Part shown: positions 10,374 to 20,789 of the stretch, one piece after another
Numbering within the stretch: position 1 is the first letter of the stretch
How the letters are laid out: each line of letters starts with the position of its first letter
Assembly (NCBI GenBank): GCA_021029095.1
Contig: JAJOHG010000082.1
Coordinates: 54,484-118,483 of the forward strand
Source of the DNA: Phellopilus nigrolimitatus
Taxonomy: Eukaryota > Basidiomycota > Agaricomycetes > Hymenochaetales > Hymenochaetaceae
DNA length: 64,000 bases
Direction of reading: 5' to 3'
Position numbers and translations under genes: made by a program
Notes under the pieces: generated by a model
Database searches by the model: none
What the model saw: only the letters and a program-made list of their open reading frames with translations
What the model was told of the DNA's origin: nothing

Positions 10374-13300
10374 TCATGCTCCGATGTGAATCAGATTGAC
10401 CCATCTCTCGACCGTGATGCCAGGCCTCTTTCGCAAGCGCTGGATCGTTCCATGAAGAGCCCTCGCAGACCGCTTGAATCCCAACTCCGATGATTCCTCC
10501 TCCGCAAACATATGCCTGTAAAATCTCTTGGCGACGAAAGGCCCATCGATATCAGCCATCACCCACATCGTACCGATCACACTTCGAAAGCCGGAGAACT
10601 GCATGGCTGCAGAAAGATGAAGCACTTCCCCGAATGCCATGTCAAGACCTTGTTCCGCACTGTGACAGGCGGATAAAAATGCGAATTCAGCGTTCGGTAG
10701 ATTGGATTGAATGATGTCGAGCAAAGTGAGACGGTCTTTGTCGGAAAGCCGAAAAGCGTGGAGGAAGGGTTCTTCGTGGTTTAATTTGCCATGGCAGGCA
10801 AAATGAACCCACTGATGGTCACGAAAATTTTCGATAACCGCCTCGCGAGTAGCTTGCTCACCAACGAGGCATTCGACAAAATCCCTGTCCTTCTGTATGG
10901 CACGATACTCTTCTTCGACTGAGGGGAGACTTTCATCAGGCAAAGCAACAACGAGGAGCCGTGGTCGTCCATTGTCGTGCCTCCTGATCTCAGGCTCGGA
11001 CCGAGCATTAATCAAGGCTGTAAGTGTTGGAGTGTACGACGAGATGTAATCATCTGGGAGATATTGCATTCTGCCACCCACAACACGAATCGGACCTGCC
11101 GCATGAAAAGGTAGAGCAGATAAGAGAAACGTGGGGCACCACCAGATACGACTCTGTTTCTCAATCCCGAGCTCGTCCAGCTTGTCGACCACCCTCGAAA
11201 CCACCTGGTCCCACAGGGCCCTCAACACATCTCTGATATCCGCATCACATGCATTCGGCTCCGTCTGAACCTTAAGAAGTGCGAGCTTAAGATTTTCAAA
11301 GAGCGGAAAGCAATTCCCGTCGAATGTTGAATCCAGCTCGATGCTGACAGGCGGGCGATCGTGAAGAACAATAAGAGCATCGGAACGATATTTGCTGTGG
11401 CTGACGATGATGACGGGGCCCTCGACAGCAGCCTCCTGAAGAACGCTAAATCGTCGCGCTCGTAGGAAGTCTTCAAATCCTGACAATGCACGAATCTCTG
11501 CGACGGTGTTCTCCAATTGGGATGCAAGACACCGCTTTCGAGCATACATTTCGTCCATGACTTTCTGCGATGCACCTGTCGCGCTATCCTGTGCGAGCAT
11601 AGTTGGCTTCGATTCGGATGAAGTGGCAAGTGATTCCAGTTCACGGCTGGTGGCCAAGAACCTGTCTGCTAAATCCTTGTCGACTCCTGCAAGACGATCC
11701 ATTGGTGTTCTGAGGCCGCGTAACTGCGACCAGATAAGGGCCCTGCCTTGCTCGAGCATCTCGACAGCTTGAGCCACCTCACCGATCTCTATAGCATATG
11801 AAGCCGCATCCGAAGCGAGCGTTGGATATCCTTTTTTACCGCTAAGAATCTTATGCTGCATCTGCACCGTGGGACTTATAACGAGGAAGCTTTCGAGGAG
11901 CGTTAGAGCGAGACGGTAAGCTTTTACGGTGGAGACATGACGCTGTGATCGCGCTAGAGCCGCCCATCTCACTGCTACTGAGAGCCGCATTAGCGTATTG
12001 GAGAAGACATGATCAGCGCCTTCTTCATAATAACGGAGAGACTCCTCGAGATCCTCCGGCCGACTGCTTTTCTTAAACCGAGTTCGCACGGCTACTGCAA
12101 GATTATGTAGCGATGAGGAGCGATTAGGGTGTCCAGAAGAACGCAGTTCCAGCGCATCGCGAAAAAGGGCAATGGACTCCTCGAGATCCTCCATCCGACC
12201 TGTCTGCTGAAACTGAGTCTGCAAGGCCCCGGCGAGGGAGTTCATTGCCGAGGAGCGATCAGGGTGTCCAGGAGGATGCAGTTCTAGCGCGTCACGATGG
12301 AGGACAATCGGCTCCTTGAGATCCTCCATTCGACCTATCTGCTTAAACTGAGTCATCATGGCTATTGCAAGGTTATGAAGAGATCCGGAGCGATGAGGGT
12401 GTCCATGAGGATACAGTTCTAGCGCTTTGCGATAGAGGGAAATGGACTGCTCGAGATCCTCCATCCGACCTGTTTGCTCAAACCGAGTCTGTATGGATTT
12501 TGCGAGGTTGTGCATCGACGAGGAGTGAAGAGAGTGTCCAGGAGGATGCAGTTCTAGCGCATCGCGATAGAGGACAATGGACTCCTCGAGATCGTCCAAC
12601 TGACCGGTCTGATCAAAGCGAGTGCTCACGGCATTTGCGAGGTTGTTTATTGACATGGAGCGACCAGAGTGTCCAGGAGGACGTAGTTCTAGCGCTTCGC
12701 GATACAGGGCAATGGACTCCTCGAGATCCTCCATCCGACCGGTTTGCTGGAACAGAGTTTTCACGGCATTTCCGAGGTTGTTCATTGATAAGGAACGACC
12801 AGGGTGTCCAGGAGGACACAATTCTAGAGCATTGCGATGGAGGGTAATGGACTCCTCTAGATCCTCCATCCGAGCTGTCTGCTTAAACTGAGCTAGCATG
12901 GCTACTGCAAGGTTATTAAGAGATCCAGAGCGCCCGAGGTGTCCAGAAGGACACAGATCTAGCGCGCCGCGAAAGAGGTCAATGGACTCCTTGAGATCCT
13001 CCAGTTCACCGGACTGCTTGAACCGAGTGCACACTGCATTTGCGAGGTTTCTTAGCAATGAGGAGTGATGAAGGTGTCCACGAGGAAACAGTTCTAGTGC
13101 TTTGCGACAGAGAGCAATGGATTCCTCTAGATCCTCCATCCGACCGGTAAGTTCGAACCTAGTACGCATGGCTGCCGCAAGATTATTTAGCGATAAGGAG
13201 TGGTGAAGGTGTCCACGAGGAAGCAGTTCTAGTGCTTTGCGATGGAGGACAATGGACTGCTCGAGATCCTCCATCCGACCTGTTTGCTCAAACCGAGTTT

Positions 13301-14192
13301 GCATGGCTCTTGCGAGGTAGTTCATTAACGAGGAGCGACTAGGGTGTCCAGGAGGACATAGCTCTAGTGCATCGCGACTGAGGACGATGGCCTCCTCGAG
13401 ATCCTCCATCCGACCGGTCTGCTTGAACACGGCATTTGCGAGGTTGTTTATTGCTGAGGAGCGATCAGAGTGTCCAGGTGGAAACAGGTCCAGTACGCCA
13501 CGAAATTTGGCGACCGACTCCTCTAGATCCTGAATCCGACCTGTCAGCTCAAACTGAGTCATCATGGCTACTGCAAGGTTATTAAGAGATCCAGAGCGAT
13601 CAGGGTGCCCAGGAGGACGCAGTTTCAGCGCATCGCGATGGAGAGCAATGGACTCCTCGAGATCCTCCATCCGACCGGTTTGCTCGAACTGAGTACTCAC
13701 GGCATTTGCGAGGTTGTTAAGAAATGTGGAGCGATCAGGGTGTCCAGGAGGACATAGTTCTAGTGCATCGCGATGGAGAGCAATGGACTCCTCGAGATCC
13801 TCCATCCAACCGGTTTGCTCGAACCGAGTGCCCACGGCATTTCCGAGGTTGTTCATTGATAAGGAACGACTAGGGTGTCCAGGAGGACATAGTTCTAGTG
13901 CATCGCGATGGAGAGCAATGGACTCATCTAGATCCTCCATCCGACCGGTTTGCTCGAACTGAGTACTCACGGCATTTGCGAGGTTGTTAAGAAATGTGGA
14001 GCGATCAGGGTGTCCAGGAGGAAGCAGTTCTAGCGTGAGGCGATAGGACAAAATAGACTCCTGGAGATCATCCATCCGACCGGTCTCCTTAAACTGATCG
14101 AACAGAGTCATTGCAAGGAAACCTAGAATAGCGAAACGAGAAGGATCTCCAGGCGGAAGAATATCTAGCATAAGACTTCTGACGAAATCCAT
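10374..14192 (-). CDS. TPR-CHAT protein B (caspase-like protease, 15-repeat arm)
   Basis: Single open frame of 1272 codons. A 35-residue cap (containing ILPPGDPSR) is followed by 15 tandem 45-residue TPR-like repeats and a divergent 16th (about residues 36-730). Then come a helical linker and a CHAT domain with an intact dyad, H1134 (ACHG) and C1176 (LSAC). Repeat 5 has a 3-residue deletion at its end. At DNA level the repeats are a 135-bp tandem array with very similar units, so unequal exchange is easy and recent expansion likely. Start, 5'-UTR intron and upstream block are shared with paralogs. It is the longest of the four and probably catalytically competent. Role inferred: sensor-protease that could process a gasdermin-like partner. 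Confidence 0.88.
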   Translation of the reverse strand: MDFVRSLMLDILPPGDPSRFAILGFLAMTLFDQFKETGRMDDLQESILSYRLTLELLPPGHPDRSTFLNNLANAVSTQFEQTGRMEDLDESIALHRDALELCPPGHPSRSLSMNNLGNAVGTRFEQTGWMEDLEESIALHRDALELCPPGHPDRSTFLNNLANAVSTQFEQTGRMEDLEESIALHRDALKLRPPGHPDRSGSLNNLAVAMMTQFELTGRIQDLEESVAKFRGVLDLFPPGHSDRSSAINNLANAVFKQTGRMEDLEEAIVLSRDALELCPPGHPSRSSLMNYLARAMQTRFEQTGRMEDLEQSIVLHRKALELLPRGHLHHSLSLNNLAAAMRTRFELTGRMEDLEESIALCRKALELFPRGHLHHSSLLRNLANAVCTRFKQSGELEDLKESIDLFRGALDLCPSGHLGRSGSLNNLAVAMLAQFKQTARMEDLEESITLHRNALELCPPGHPGRSLSMNNLGNAVKTLFQQTGRMEDLEESIALYREALELRPPGHSGRSMSINNLANAVSTRFDQTGQLDDLEESIVLYRDALELHPPGHSLHSSSMHNLAKSIQTRFEQTGRMEDLEQSISLYRKALELYPHGHPHRSGSLHNLAIAMMTQFKQIGRMEDLKEPIVLHRDALELHPPGHPDRSSAMNSLAGALQTQFQQTGRMEDLEESIALFRDALELRSSGHPNRSSSLHNLAVAVRTRFKKSSRPEDLEESLRYYEEGADHVFSNTLMRLSVAVRWAALARSQRHVSTVKAYRLALTLLESFLVISPTVQMQHKILSGKKGYPTLASDAASYAIEIGEVAQAVEMLEQGRALIWSQLRGLRTPMDRLAGVDKDLADRFLATSRELESLATSSESKPTMLAQDSATGASQKVMDEMYARKRCLASQLENTVAEIRALSGFEDFLRARRFSVLQEAAVEGPVIIVSHSKYRSDALIVLHDRPPVSIELDSTFDGNCFPLFENLKLALLKVQTEPNACDADIRDVLRALWDQVVSRVVDKLDELGIEKQSRIWWCPTFLLSALPFHAAGPIRVVGGRMQYLPDDYISSYTPTLTALINARSEPEIRRHDNGRPRLLVVALPDESLPSVEEEYRAIQKDRDFVECLVGEQATREAVIENFRDHQWVHFACHGKLNHEEPFLHAFRLSDKDRLTLLDIIQSNLPNAEFAFLSACHSAEQGLDMAFGEVLHLSAAMQFSGFRSVIGTMWVMADIDGPFVAKRFYRHMFAEEESSELGFKRSARALHGTIQRLRKRPGITVERWVNLIHIGA
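12050..14090 (-). repeat. 135-bp coding tandem repeat array (15 units)
   Basis: Inside TPR-CHAT B. Each unit encodes one 45-residue TPR-like repeat. Units carry near-identical stretches such as TCCTCGAGATCCTCCATCCGAC on the plus strand. One unit is 9 bp short. Arrays of the same unit occur in A (3), C (8) and D (3). Confidence 0.85.
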
Positions 14193-14226
14193 CCGTACGA
14201 GTTACTTGGGAATCCTTTCACAGCAC

Positions 14227-14288
14227 CTGCGAGGATGAGCACGAACGTTGATCGATCATAATACTCGGTATCCTAGAATTATACTCAC
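14227..14288 (-). promoter_or_regulatory. Predicted 5'-UTR intron of TPR-CHAT B
   Basis: GTGAGT donor and CTCGCAG acceptor, 62 nt, immediately upstream of the start codon. It corresponds in position to the introns of the other three paralogs. Confidence 0.5.
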
Positions 14289-15329
14289 GCCGGGTTTGAA
14301 GGATATGGTTGCCTATACTGAAAAATTCGCGCGCTCTGTACAGCAAGTCACAAGAAGGATTAGTGCAATCCATCGGCGAGTAAGGTGGATCCTACCTCTG
14401 TCTGTTTTGCTACGATAGTCTCAAGTAAAATGTTACGCGAGGCTGCAAGTGTGTCCGTAGGCTATGACCATCAGAGGAAGTATTTAGCGCAGTTAAATGG
14501 TGCTCTCGGCGATCCTAGATATCGCTCACCTCCTGGGGTCTTGTACTTTCCTATGTTGTTTTTTTGTCGAATTTTAGATAGTTCTCGAATGGCGGAAACC
14601 AGTTGAAATGAGAGGGGGAAAGGGTCGAGGGTGAACGTGAAAACAGCGCTCCCATGGTGTCCCCGAATTTATATCGTGTTGACTTCAACTTCCGCACTTC
14701 GAACCATTCGATAGGCGAGAGGCCGAATGTTGCCGAAATCAAAAACCCAGATACATGTCCATATGTTAAACAACGAGGCTTCATTGTCCTTACCCTCTTT
14801 TGCGAAGGTGGACAGCACGGCGTAAACAAGGATGTACCTGGTCTTACTTTTATCATTTGTCCATTCTCGTCGCGCATTTGTTGGTTCTTCCCCGATTGGC
14901 AGTGTCTATCGCCTGGGCAAAAGAAAAAGTCAGTAGCCATTCGGCGATGTTTACAAGTCAAATGCGCTGATAGTGGTGCGAAACTTTCTTGCACCGCCGA
15001 TAGTCAACGTCCTTGGGACTTCGACCGGCGCAATCATGAGACCGTCATGGAGAAAAGAACAAGAACTCACCGCCTCATCAAGGACACATCCTCGTTGTGC
15101 TCGCCAGAGGCACGGTGCATTTGATATGGCTATTGGAGACTCCCTGGTGTATCACACATCTAATAGACGCCATACGCTTATTCATGCCCTGCAGTCCTGT
15201 ACAACTTGACCTTTTACGGCTCGCCGGTATCTTTGTTCCATTCCTATTGAAAGTAGCTAGAATCATCGTACCAAACTTATAGAGCAAAATTAAATATGAC
15301 TTGCTTTCGTGCTCTCTAATGAACTTCAC
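14289..15329 (-). other. Shared upstream block of the TPR-CHAT genes, copy B
   Basis: No intact gene. About 1 kb, clearly homologous to 25277-26280 and partly to 2283-3150 and the inverted stretch left of D. Conserved core-promoter-like element as in copy A. Confidence 0.5.
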
Positions 15330-15950
15330 TCCTGATCATCGATAAAGACGACCTCGACACCTTGTGCGCTCAGATATCTATACATACTTGGGAAATTGAC
15401 ATTTTCGCAGACGAAGACCCGGGATGCTGTAAGGAAGCGAGGGAATCCATTTTTGTGACGAGGAAGGCCAGTGAGGTCTATAGATTTGATGACGATTGGA
15501 TGCGCCCCGCGTCTAAAGCTGTCTGACGAGCATCTTCCGATACTTGCGGACACCGTCTTGATGCGTTCTTGAGATTGAGAATATGGAAGACGTTTGCTGG
15601 AAGATGGCAACAGCGCAGATGTCGCAAGGGTGGAAAGTGATTTAGAATTTGTTGAAACTCGGGGTAGTGGTTGTCATCGTCTCGCCTGAGAGTGGTATAC
15701 AGCGAGTATAGAAAACTCGACAACGCGCTCAGTTGTAAGGAAAATACTTGACGCTTACAATCGCGGAGTTTTGAGACACGTTCACCTTCAACATGCCCGT
15801 CTGTTCGAGCGTCGCCGTCTTGCCACGCAGGATAGCTGAGTGCTTCTGGATGCGCTGATTGAGCGAGGCGCCCATAACTCTCAGCTCGTCACGCACCTTC
15901 GCAACTATCGACGAGCCAAAAATTGGGACTTGACCACGATGTAAGTCTTG
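15330..15950 (-). pseudogene. FCY1: Cytosine deaminase relic (FCY1-like), copy B
   Basis: The best preserved of the FCY1 relics. Minus strand: VPIFGSSIVAKV..., then GASLNQRIQKHSAILRGK at about 15875-15820, where the family has ...SAxLHGE. A HPCDICA zinc motif follows at about 15640-15620, and a C-terminal ENVNFPSMYRYLSAQGVEVV segment at about 15410-15350. The zinc-ligand His and catalytic Glu of HGE are changed to RGK, so it would not work even if spliced. Frames also shift between pieces. The ENVNF...VEVV part is what identifies the family. Confidence 0.72.
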
Positions 15951-16049
15951 ATACCCAGTGCTTCATCAAACATTCTATTCGCGATTCAAAGAGGAGCGCA
16001 GTCGCGGTAGCGCTGAGAAATTTGGGGGCTGCCCTGTATGTGTCATGCA

Positions 16050-16700
16050 CGTCGTGCTCTCCCCATCTTTGCCTTACGCGACCGACATCGCGGGTCGTTC
16101 CGGGTCGCTCCGGGTCGCAAGCGCGCACTCCGTCTTCGCTTCGCCTTTAGAAAAGCCTGAAGGGGTGCCCGAGCTGTTCCTCGACCGCGCCGCTTTCTGG
16201 CAAGGCGCCGACACGGGTTTCGCTAAGGCGTCGCGCGCGGGTAAGTCATTCACGCGCAGCGCGTGTCATCGCACTGCATCCGCTCCGGCCGCCCGGCGGC
16301 GCGCTGCTCCACGCGCGCTACTGCGCGCCGTGTGCGCGGCGCTTTATCTTGGATCTGGGGTGTGAGGACGACATGGAAGTGTTCCGCCGCTGGATGAATG
16401 ACGAGCGCGTGAACAGCGATTGGGGCGAGAAGGGCAGCTGGGCGAAGCATGTGGAGTATGCGAGGGACGCTGTGGACGACCCACATGTACTGCCACTAAT
16501 CATGAGCTGGGACGGTGCGCAGATGGGCTACGCCGAGCTCGTCTGGATAAAGGTGCCTCGTTCTTGCCTCCCGATGGAAGGATCTGTCTCACATCTGGCG
16601 AAGGAGAGCCTCCTCGCGACCGTGTTATTAAAAGTCGATAAATATCTGTTTCTCTCAAGAGCCGATGAGGTTCCTTCAAAAGGTACTATGGATCAAGGAC
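16050..16700 (+). pseudogene. Siderophore N-acyltransferase relic, copy B
   Basis: Fragment of the same acyltransferase as at 5991-7036. In one frame from about 16277 it reads HPLRPPGGALLHARYCAP, then EVFRRWMNDERVN, WGEKGSW, DDPHVLPLIMSWDGAQMGY and ELVWIK, ending at a GTGCCT splice-like site near 16550. Upstream (about 16150-16230) EGVPELFLDRAAFWQG is in another frame. The C-terminal half is missing here but present in copy A, so the two copies are complementary remnants of one ancestral gene. Confidence 0.7.
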
Positions 16701-17200
16701 TTGAGGGAAAATGAGGTTTCCACTATTCAGAATCTTATTCGAGTGTTTGGCCGTGATCCGTTGAACTTACGATGTGTATAATGGAGGCTATGTCCTTGCA
16801 AATAGCACCAAGTTACTCTGATAAATTCATTATCTGGTATAATAGCATGTGCTATCTCCATATACATGTATATGTCAGAGTTTTGCCCTTTTCTCTGGAA
16901 TAACTGCAAACTCGCTTTACGACATTAATTCTCGATTACTCCAGATGTATGGGCGTTTTTTTCACTGTTTAACAAAGAACGAAGTCGAGATCGTAAAAAA
17001 TCATGCAAGTCACAAGTCGAACTCACAAGTATTATGCAAGGTTATAAGAATTTATGCTAGTGCTAGATCGAGATCGCAGTTCCCACGCATTACCTATGCG
17101 AACTCCCGACTCCCCCCCAGCGTCTGCCTCCTTCAGTGAGCGCTTGAGCGTTCTCAAGCGCTCGCGTCCGTATCTGGTGAGTACTCCCCACCCTTAGACT
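16700..17200. other. No recognisable gene
   Basis: AT-richer spacer with only short frames. Nothing shared with other modules was noticed. Confidence 0.35.
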
Positions 17201-18340
17201 TTGATGTGAAGCTGATATGGTTTTTTCTCGCCGTCACTCTCCTAAGCACCTCGCACTCGCCCGCCTTTCAGTTCGCAATTGACCACAGGTCATTAGGCCA
17301 CCTGCGCTGTCCGCTCAGCGTGCTCTCTCTGCTCTCTTCCTTTGTCTCCCCCGGTCCTTCAAACTCCGAGCTCCGTGATCAAGCCGAACACGCACAAGGA
17401 CCTCCCGACGTCGCTGCGGCTCGCGGCCATCGGTGGCAGCTCAGGCGCATTCTGGGGCGGCCAGACGGGCGCGGCGCGCTTTGGTGTCACACTCATGCAC
17501 GCCGTCAATGCTGTCGCCGCCTGCGCCGCTCATCCCACTCTCTCCGCTCTTCTCCTTCGCCTCCCCGGGGCCTTCAAGATCCGTGATCAAGCCGAACACG
17601 CACAAGACCTCCCGACGCTGCCGTGGCTCGCGGCCATTGGTGGTGGCTCAGGCGCGTTCTGGGGCAGCCAGGTGGGTGCCGCGGGCTTCGGTGTCACACC
17701 CGTGTACACACCACACTCATCCTGGAGACGACGTTCGGTGCTCACGCACACTCCCGAACGAGAACATGAACCCCGCGCTCAACCAAATTCCGGCCCACTT
17801 GCTGTCGCAGCGAGCAAGGTTTTCGGTTCTGGAAGCGCCCAGCAGCAGCAGCAACATCAAAACAACCTACTCATGGTCAGGTCCTGTCGCAGCTCAACGG
17901 AGCCGCCGGCGGGTTTGACAGCTTCTCAGACACGAACCCGTTTACACTGAAGACGCTCGATGCGTATCGCATGCAACTCTGGAACCGCATTGCCATGCAG
18001 GCCCAGCAGCAGCGCGCACATGCGCCTGCTCCGAACAGCGCGAAACAGCGCGAATACGTCGCCTGCGAGCAGCCCTCACGCAAACACGAACGCGAACCTC
18101 TCCGGCCTCGCGAGTGGGCTGCGCCCGCATTACTTCAACAGCGTCTCTTCAAATTCTTCAAGCACCTCTTTGTCGACGCCCCCGAGCCCCAGTTCGGGTT
18201 CAAGCAAGGTGCCGTTCAGCACGCTTCTCGCAAGGGTGTGGGTGGGTATCTTGCGTTGTTTTGCATGGATAAGTGGTAGTTTTATTTCTGTATGCTTTTC
18301 TGTATGTTTTTGTATGTACACGAAGACGGCGATTTTGCCT
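17200..18340 (+). pseudogene. Unidentified relic with internal tandem duplication
   Basis: Several plus-strand frames look coding, but no single model joins them. They include NPALNQIPAHLLSQRA, SSNIKTTYSWSGPV, then GGFDSFSDTNPF and LKTLDAYRMQLW followed by a Gln/Ala-rich stretch. A segment encoding VIKPNTHKDLPT...LAAIGGSSGAFWGG is present twice at a spacing of 208 bp (17375 and 17583). The low-complexity, Ser/Gln-rich style resembles fungal transcriptional regulators, but I do not recognise the family. It is single-copy in this window. Confidence 0.4.
17375..17710 (+). repeat. 208-bp tandem duplication in the 17-18 kb relic
   Basis: The sequence starting GTGATCAAGCCGAACACGCA at 17375 recurs at 17583 with moderate divergence, including a one-base gap (AAGGACC versus AAGACC) that changes the frame. 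The duplication is therefore old or unselected. Confidence 0.7.
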
Positions 18341-18409
18341 TAAAAAGGAAGGTCGGTGGTGTCAAGGGGGTGTGCAAGCTTTGGAGGCCGCCGAAATCAC
18401 GTGAGAAAA

Positions 18410-18490
18410 GGACCCTGGTGTCCCGTCAGGGTCCGGGACACGGGGGCGGTGCGCTGAGGTAAGCGGTTGGCGGAGCGCCACCGTGTCCCG
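18410..18490. repeat. Nested palindromes
   Basis: Two inverted repeats side by side: GGACCCTG...CAGGGTCC at 18410-18434 (8-bp stem) and GGGACACGG...CCGTGTCCC at 18435-18489 (9-bp stem). No gene overlaps them. They may be a small foldback element remnant. Confidence 0.5.
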
Positions 18491-18599
18491 CGTCAGAGAA
18501 GTTCGTTTTTTCAGCGATAACAAATGCCATACAGATGGTTTGCTCGAGACAAGTAGGGTAAGCATTCTAAAAGCCACACCAGCGACGAGGAATTGTTAA

Positions 18600-18957
18600 C
18601 GTATAACTCGGGCAGTAGGTGATCGAATGATAACTCGACATTTGACTACAAGGCGCAATTCTCTTACGTCGCCTGCACACGTCGACGGCGCCCGTGCTGC
18701 CGCGCCAAACGTCGCCGTGGCGCTCAGATCGTTGTCCATGACCTCCGCAACTTCCACACTCCTGCCCTGTAGACGTGGGCGCTCATCTTTGCGACCAGAA
18801 CATTCGATATTATAGTGAATTTTGTAAATCACTGTGTCCGCAGCTCAATGAATTTGATAGAAACTATCCTGTACATGCGCACATATCGCTAAAATCATTG
18901 ACAGCATCCCGTTTCGAATCTGGAGAGGAAATAATCATCAGACAAGCTTTTTCGTTT
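18600..18957 (-). other. 3' flank of gasdermin-like gene 1 (shared with gene 2)
   Basis: No gene assigned. About 300 nt match 27735-28069 downstream of gasdermin-like gene 2. A minus-strand peptide with the core KDERxRLQGRSVE..EV.DN.LSAT is readable in both copies; it may be a relic exon of an unknown gene. It is absent downstream of gene 3. Confidence 0.4.
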
Positions 18958-20057
18958 TTAATCAGAGTCTGAATCATCCTAAGCCCAAGCGCCATCAATA
19001 AAGTATAATGCGATAGTGCTACGAAACTCACCATGTACTCGATGACCTCTTCCTCTCCATCGTCGTCCAGGAATCCCCACGGAGCTTCCACGTTTGCCCA
19101 GCTGATCGTCGCAGTGTTATCCGAATGTGCTCGAGAATCAAGAATCAAATACTTACAAATCACCCGTGGGAGCATTTTCGTCGAAGCTTTCGCGTCGTAT
19201 TTTACGCTTTGTGATTTTCTTGATGGAATACAGAGGGACGAAGACCGCCTCGTCGTTATATCCCTTCTGCAACAGGCCAGCAGTGCCGTCGCCCACCCAT
19301 TTTGTACCGATTCCTGCCCCGGGTGAGACGCTCGGAGCAACATTGCTGGGAACGTCTGCTACTAAAGCGATGCTGACCGTCTCGCTGGCTGTAGTACCAT
19401 TAGCGTCAGATCGAGGGATTCCAGATACAGGATTAAATACTTGCTCTTGTTAGAAAGATACAACGCATACGCGGGGCATGAATACACATGTGTTACAAGT
19501 GTCTTGCCTTTCAACAAGCCACGGCCGAGGGATTCAGCAAGGAACTCGTCCGGGACTCTTGTAATGCGAGGCACGTGCATGATGAGAAGAGCCCCACGCG
19601 ACTCGTTAAATTTCCATTGACCTTTGAGGGACGCTTCTGCAAAATCAGCGACGTTGCTGCAAATCCAATTAATCGCAACAAAGACGGAGTTGGCATTGAG
19701 TACTCACACATTGATGTCAGCTCCAAGCTCGCATTGCTTTGCACTCGATGAATTTATGATATATTTATCGAGAGCCGCTTCGGGTACCAGCTGGAATTGT
19801 GCCGCGAGACCGGCGATAGATTCGTCACTGCTAGTGTAGATATTGCCCTCCTTCACGAACTGGCCAGACTTGATGTCGATTTCACCATAGTCCCCTGCCT
19901 GCAACCCATGTCCATGTAAGTGAATGCCGCGTAACATAGGTCGGGTAGAGCTGACCGTAATCTGAATCGACGGATTCCAATTTGCCCACCAGGACGAGGA
20001 TCGTCTGATCAAATCTATAAACTTGCGAGAGGCCTCTTTCTTGGTCCAAAAGTCCAT
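18958..20057 (-). CDS. Gasdermin-like pore-forming protein 1 (275 aa, 6 exons)
   Basis: Model (high to low): 20057-19956, 19898-19708, 19656-19445, 19388-19157, 19101-19032, 18978-18958; 828 nt with stop. Visible: N-terminal amphipathic stretch KKEASRKFIDLI, then WWANWNPSIQIT, AGDYGEI, GNIYTS, the middle motif RGALLIMHVPRI, CPAYALYLSNK, a short basic cluster before FDENAP, and an acidic tail ending DDSDSD on a 21-nt last exon. Length, the GDYG/GNIY motifs and the basic-then-acidic C-terminus fit fungal gasdermin-like proteins (RCD-1, HET-Q1), whose N-terminal part makes membrane pores after removal of a short C-terminal tail. Intron 3 starts with GC (GCAAGT). Start chosen by alignment with genes 2 and 3. 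The family call is from memory; the gene model is firmer than the name. Confidence 0.68.
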
Positions 20058-20105
20058 GCTGCGTATGTTGAGGGGATACGGAGAGGAAGCTGTTGACGCT
20101 CGGAT

Positions 20106-20117
20106 GAGTATATAAAT
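20106..20117 (-). promoter_or_regulatory. TATA-like element of gasdermin-like gene 1
   Basis: Minus strand reads ATTTATATACTC about 52 nt before the start codon. The identical element at the same distance precedes gene 2, and a close variant precedes gene 3. Confidence 0.5.
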
Positions 20118-20199
20118 GACTGATAAATAGCGTTCGTTTAGGACACTTGCTATTGCTATCAGTCTTATCTGACGCCGAGTCGACAAATGACCATCTACA

Positions 20200-20680
20200 C
20201 AGCTGAACGGTGATGATGAGAGGCGCTCATACACTGAACTTTGTCCATTAAGAAGTCAGTAGGGCACCGCACCGCATCGCATACGGATGCGATTGTACAA
20301 TTCGAACCCCTATACGAGCACGAACCGTATACAACGTGTCGTGCAGCTGCTTGGAAGCCACATACGGTACAGCACGAATTTCATTCAGCCGTAGACGCCG
20401 TTGCGGTACATCGGTACATCAAATTGGCGCACCATGCCGAAGCACACAAGAAGTCCTAAGAGCAGGGCACTGAAAAGGTCTGTGTCACATCGCTTCCTGA
20501 TTCCTGTGTTGTCATCAGGCGTGGATAAAAGACGACGACTTCGTCTATTGATTGCTTCCATGAACCTTCATCGGGGGAGAGCAGCACGGCGATGTCCAAG
20601 GATGGACACACGCGTCGCTCTGAAGTAATCTCGAAAAGAAATGGTTTAAGAGAGCGCGGTAGACCAGGCGCGTATACCAC
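20200..20680. other. Shared upstream block of the gasdermin-like genes, copy 1
   Basis: No intact gene. Homologous to about 29345-29750 and 37340-37690, each lying just upstream of a gasdermin-like gene. Long enough (about 400 nt) to hold promoter sequences. Minus-strand frames are open in places but not conserved in frame. Confidence 0.5.
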
Positions 20681-20789
20681 TTAGGAAAAGGCGTTCAAAA
20701 ACAAGCAGTCTATATGAAATAGCACGATGAATTTGTACTTCATGATAAGGCATTCATAGGATTCATGGAATGCTGTGTCTGGGTGAAAA

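Noticed and set aside
11506..13962. Many open frames on the plus strand opposite the TPR repeats
   Set aside because: They repeat with the same 135-bp period and arise from the codon bias of the repeat on the other strand; no independent start or splice signals.
12050..14090. Regular 135-bp direct repeats considered as a CRISPR or satellite array
   Set aside because: The whole unit is coding and continuous with the CHAT frame; no spacers of unique sequence.
19704..20234. Longer N-terminus for gasdermin-like gene 1 (start at 20234)
   Set aside because: The extension is not conserved in genes 2 and 3, and the TATA-like element lies inside it; the start at 20057 matches the others.
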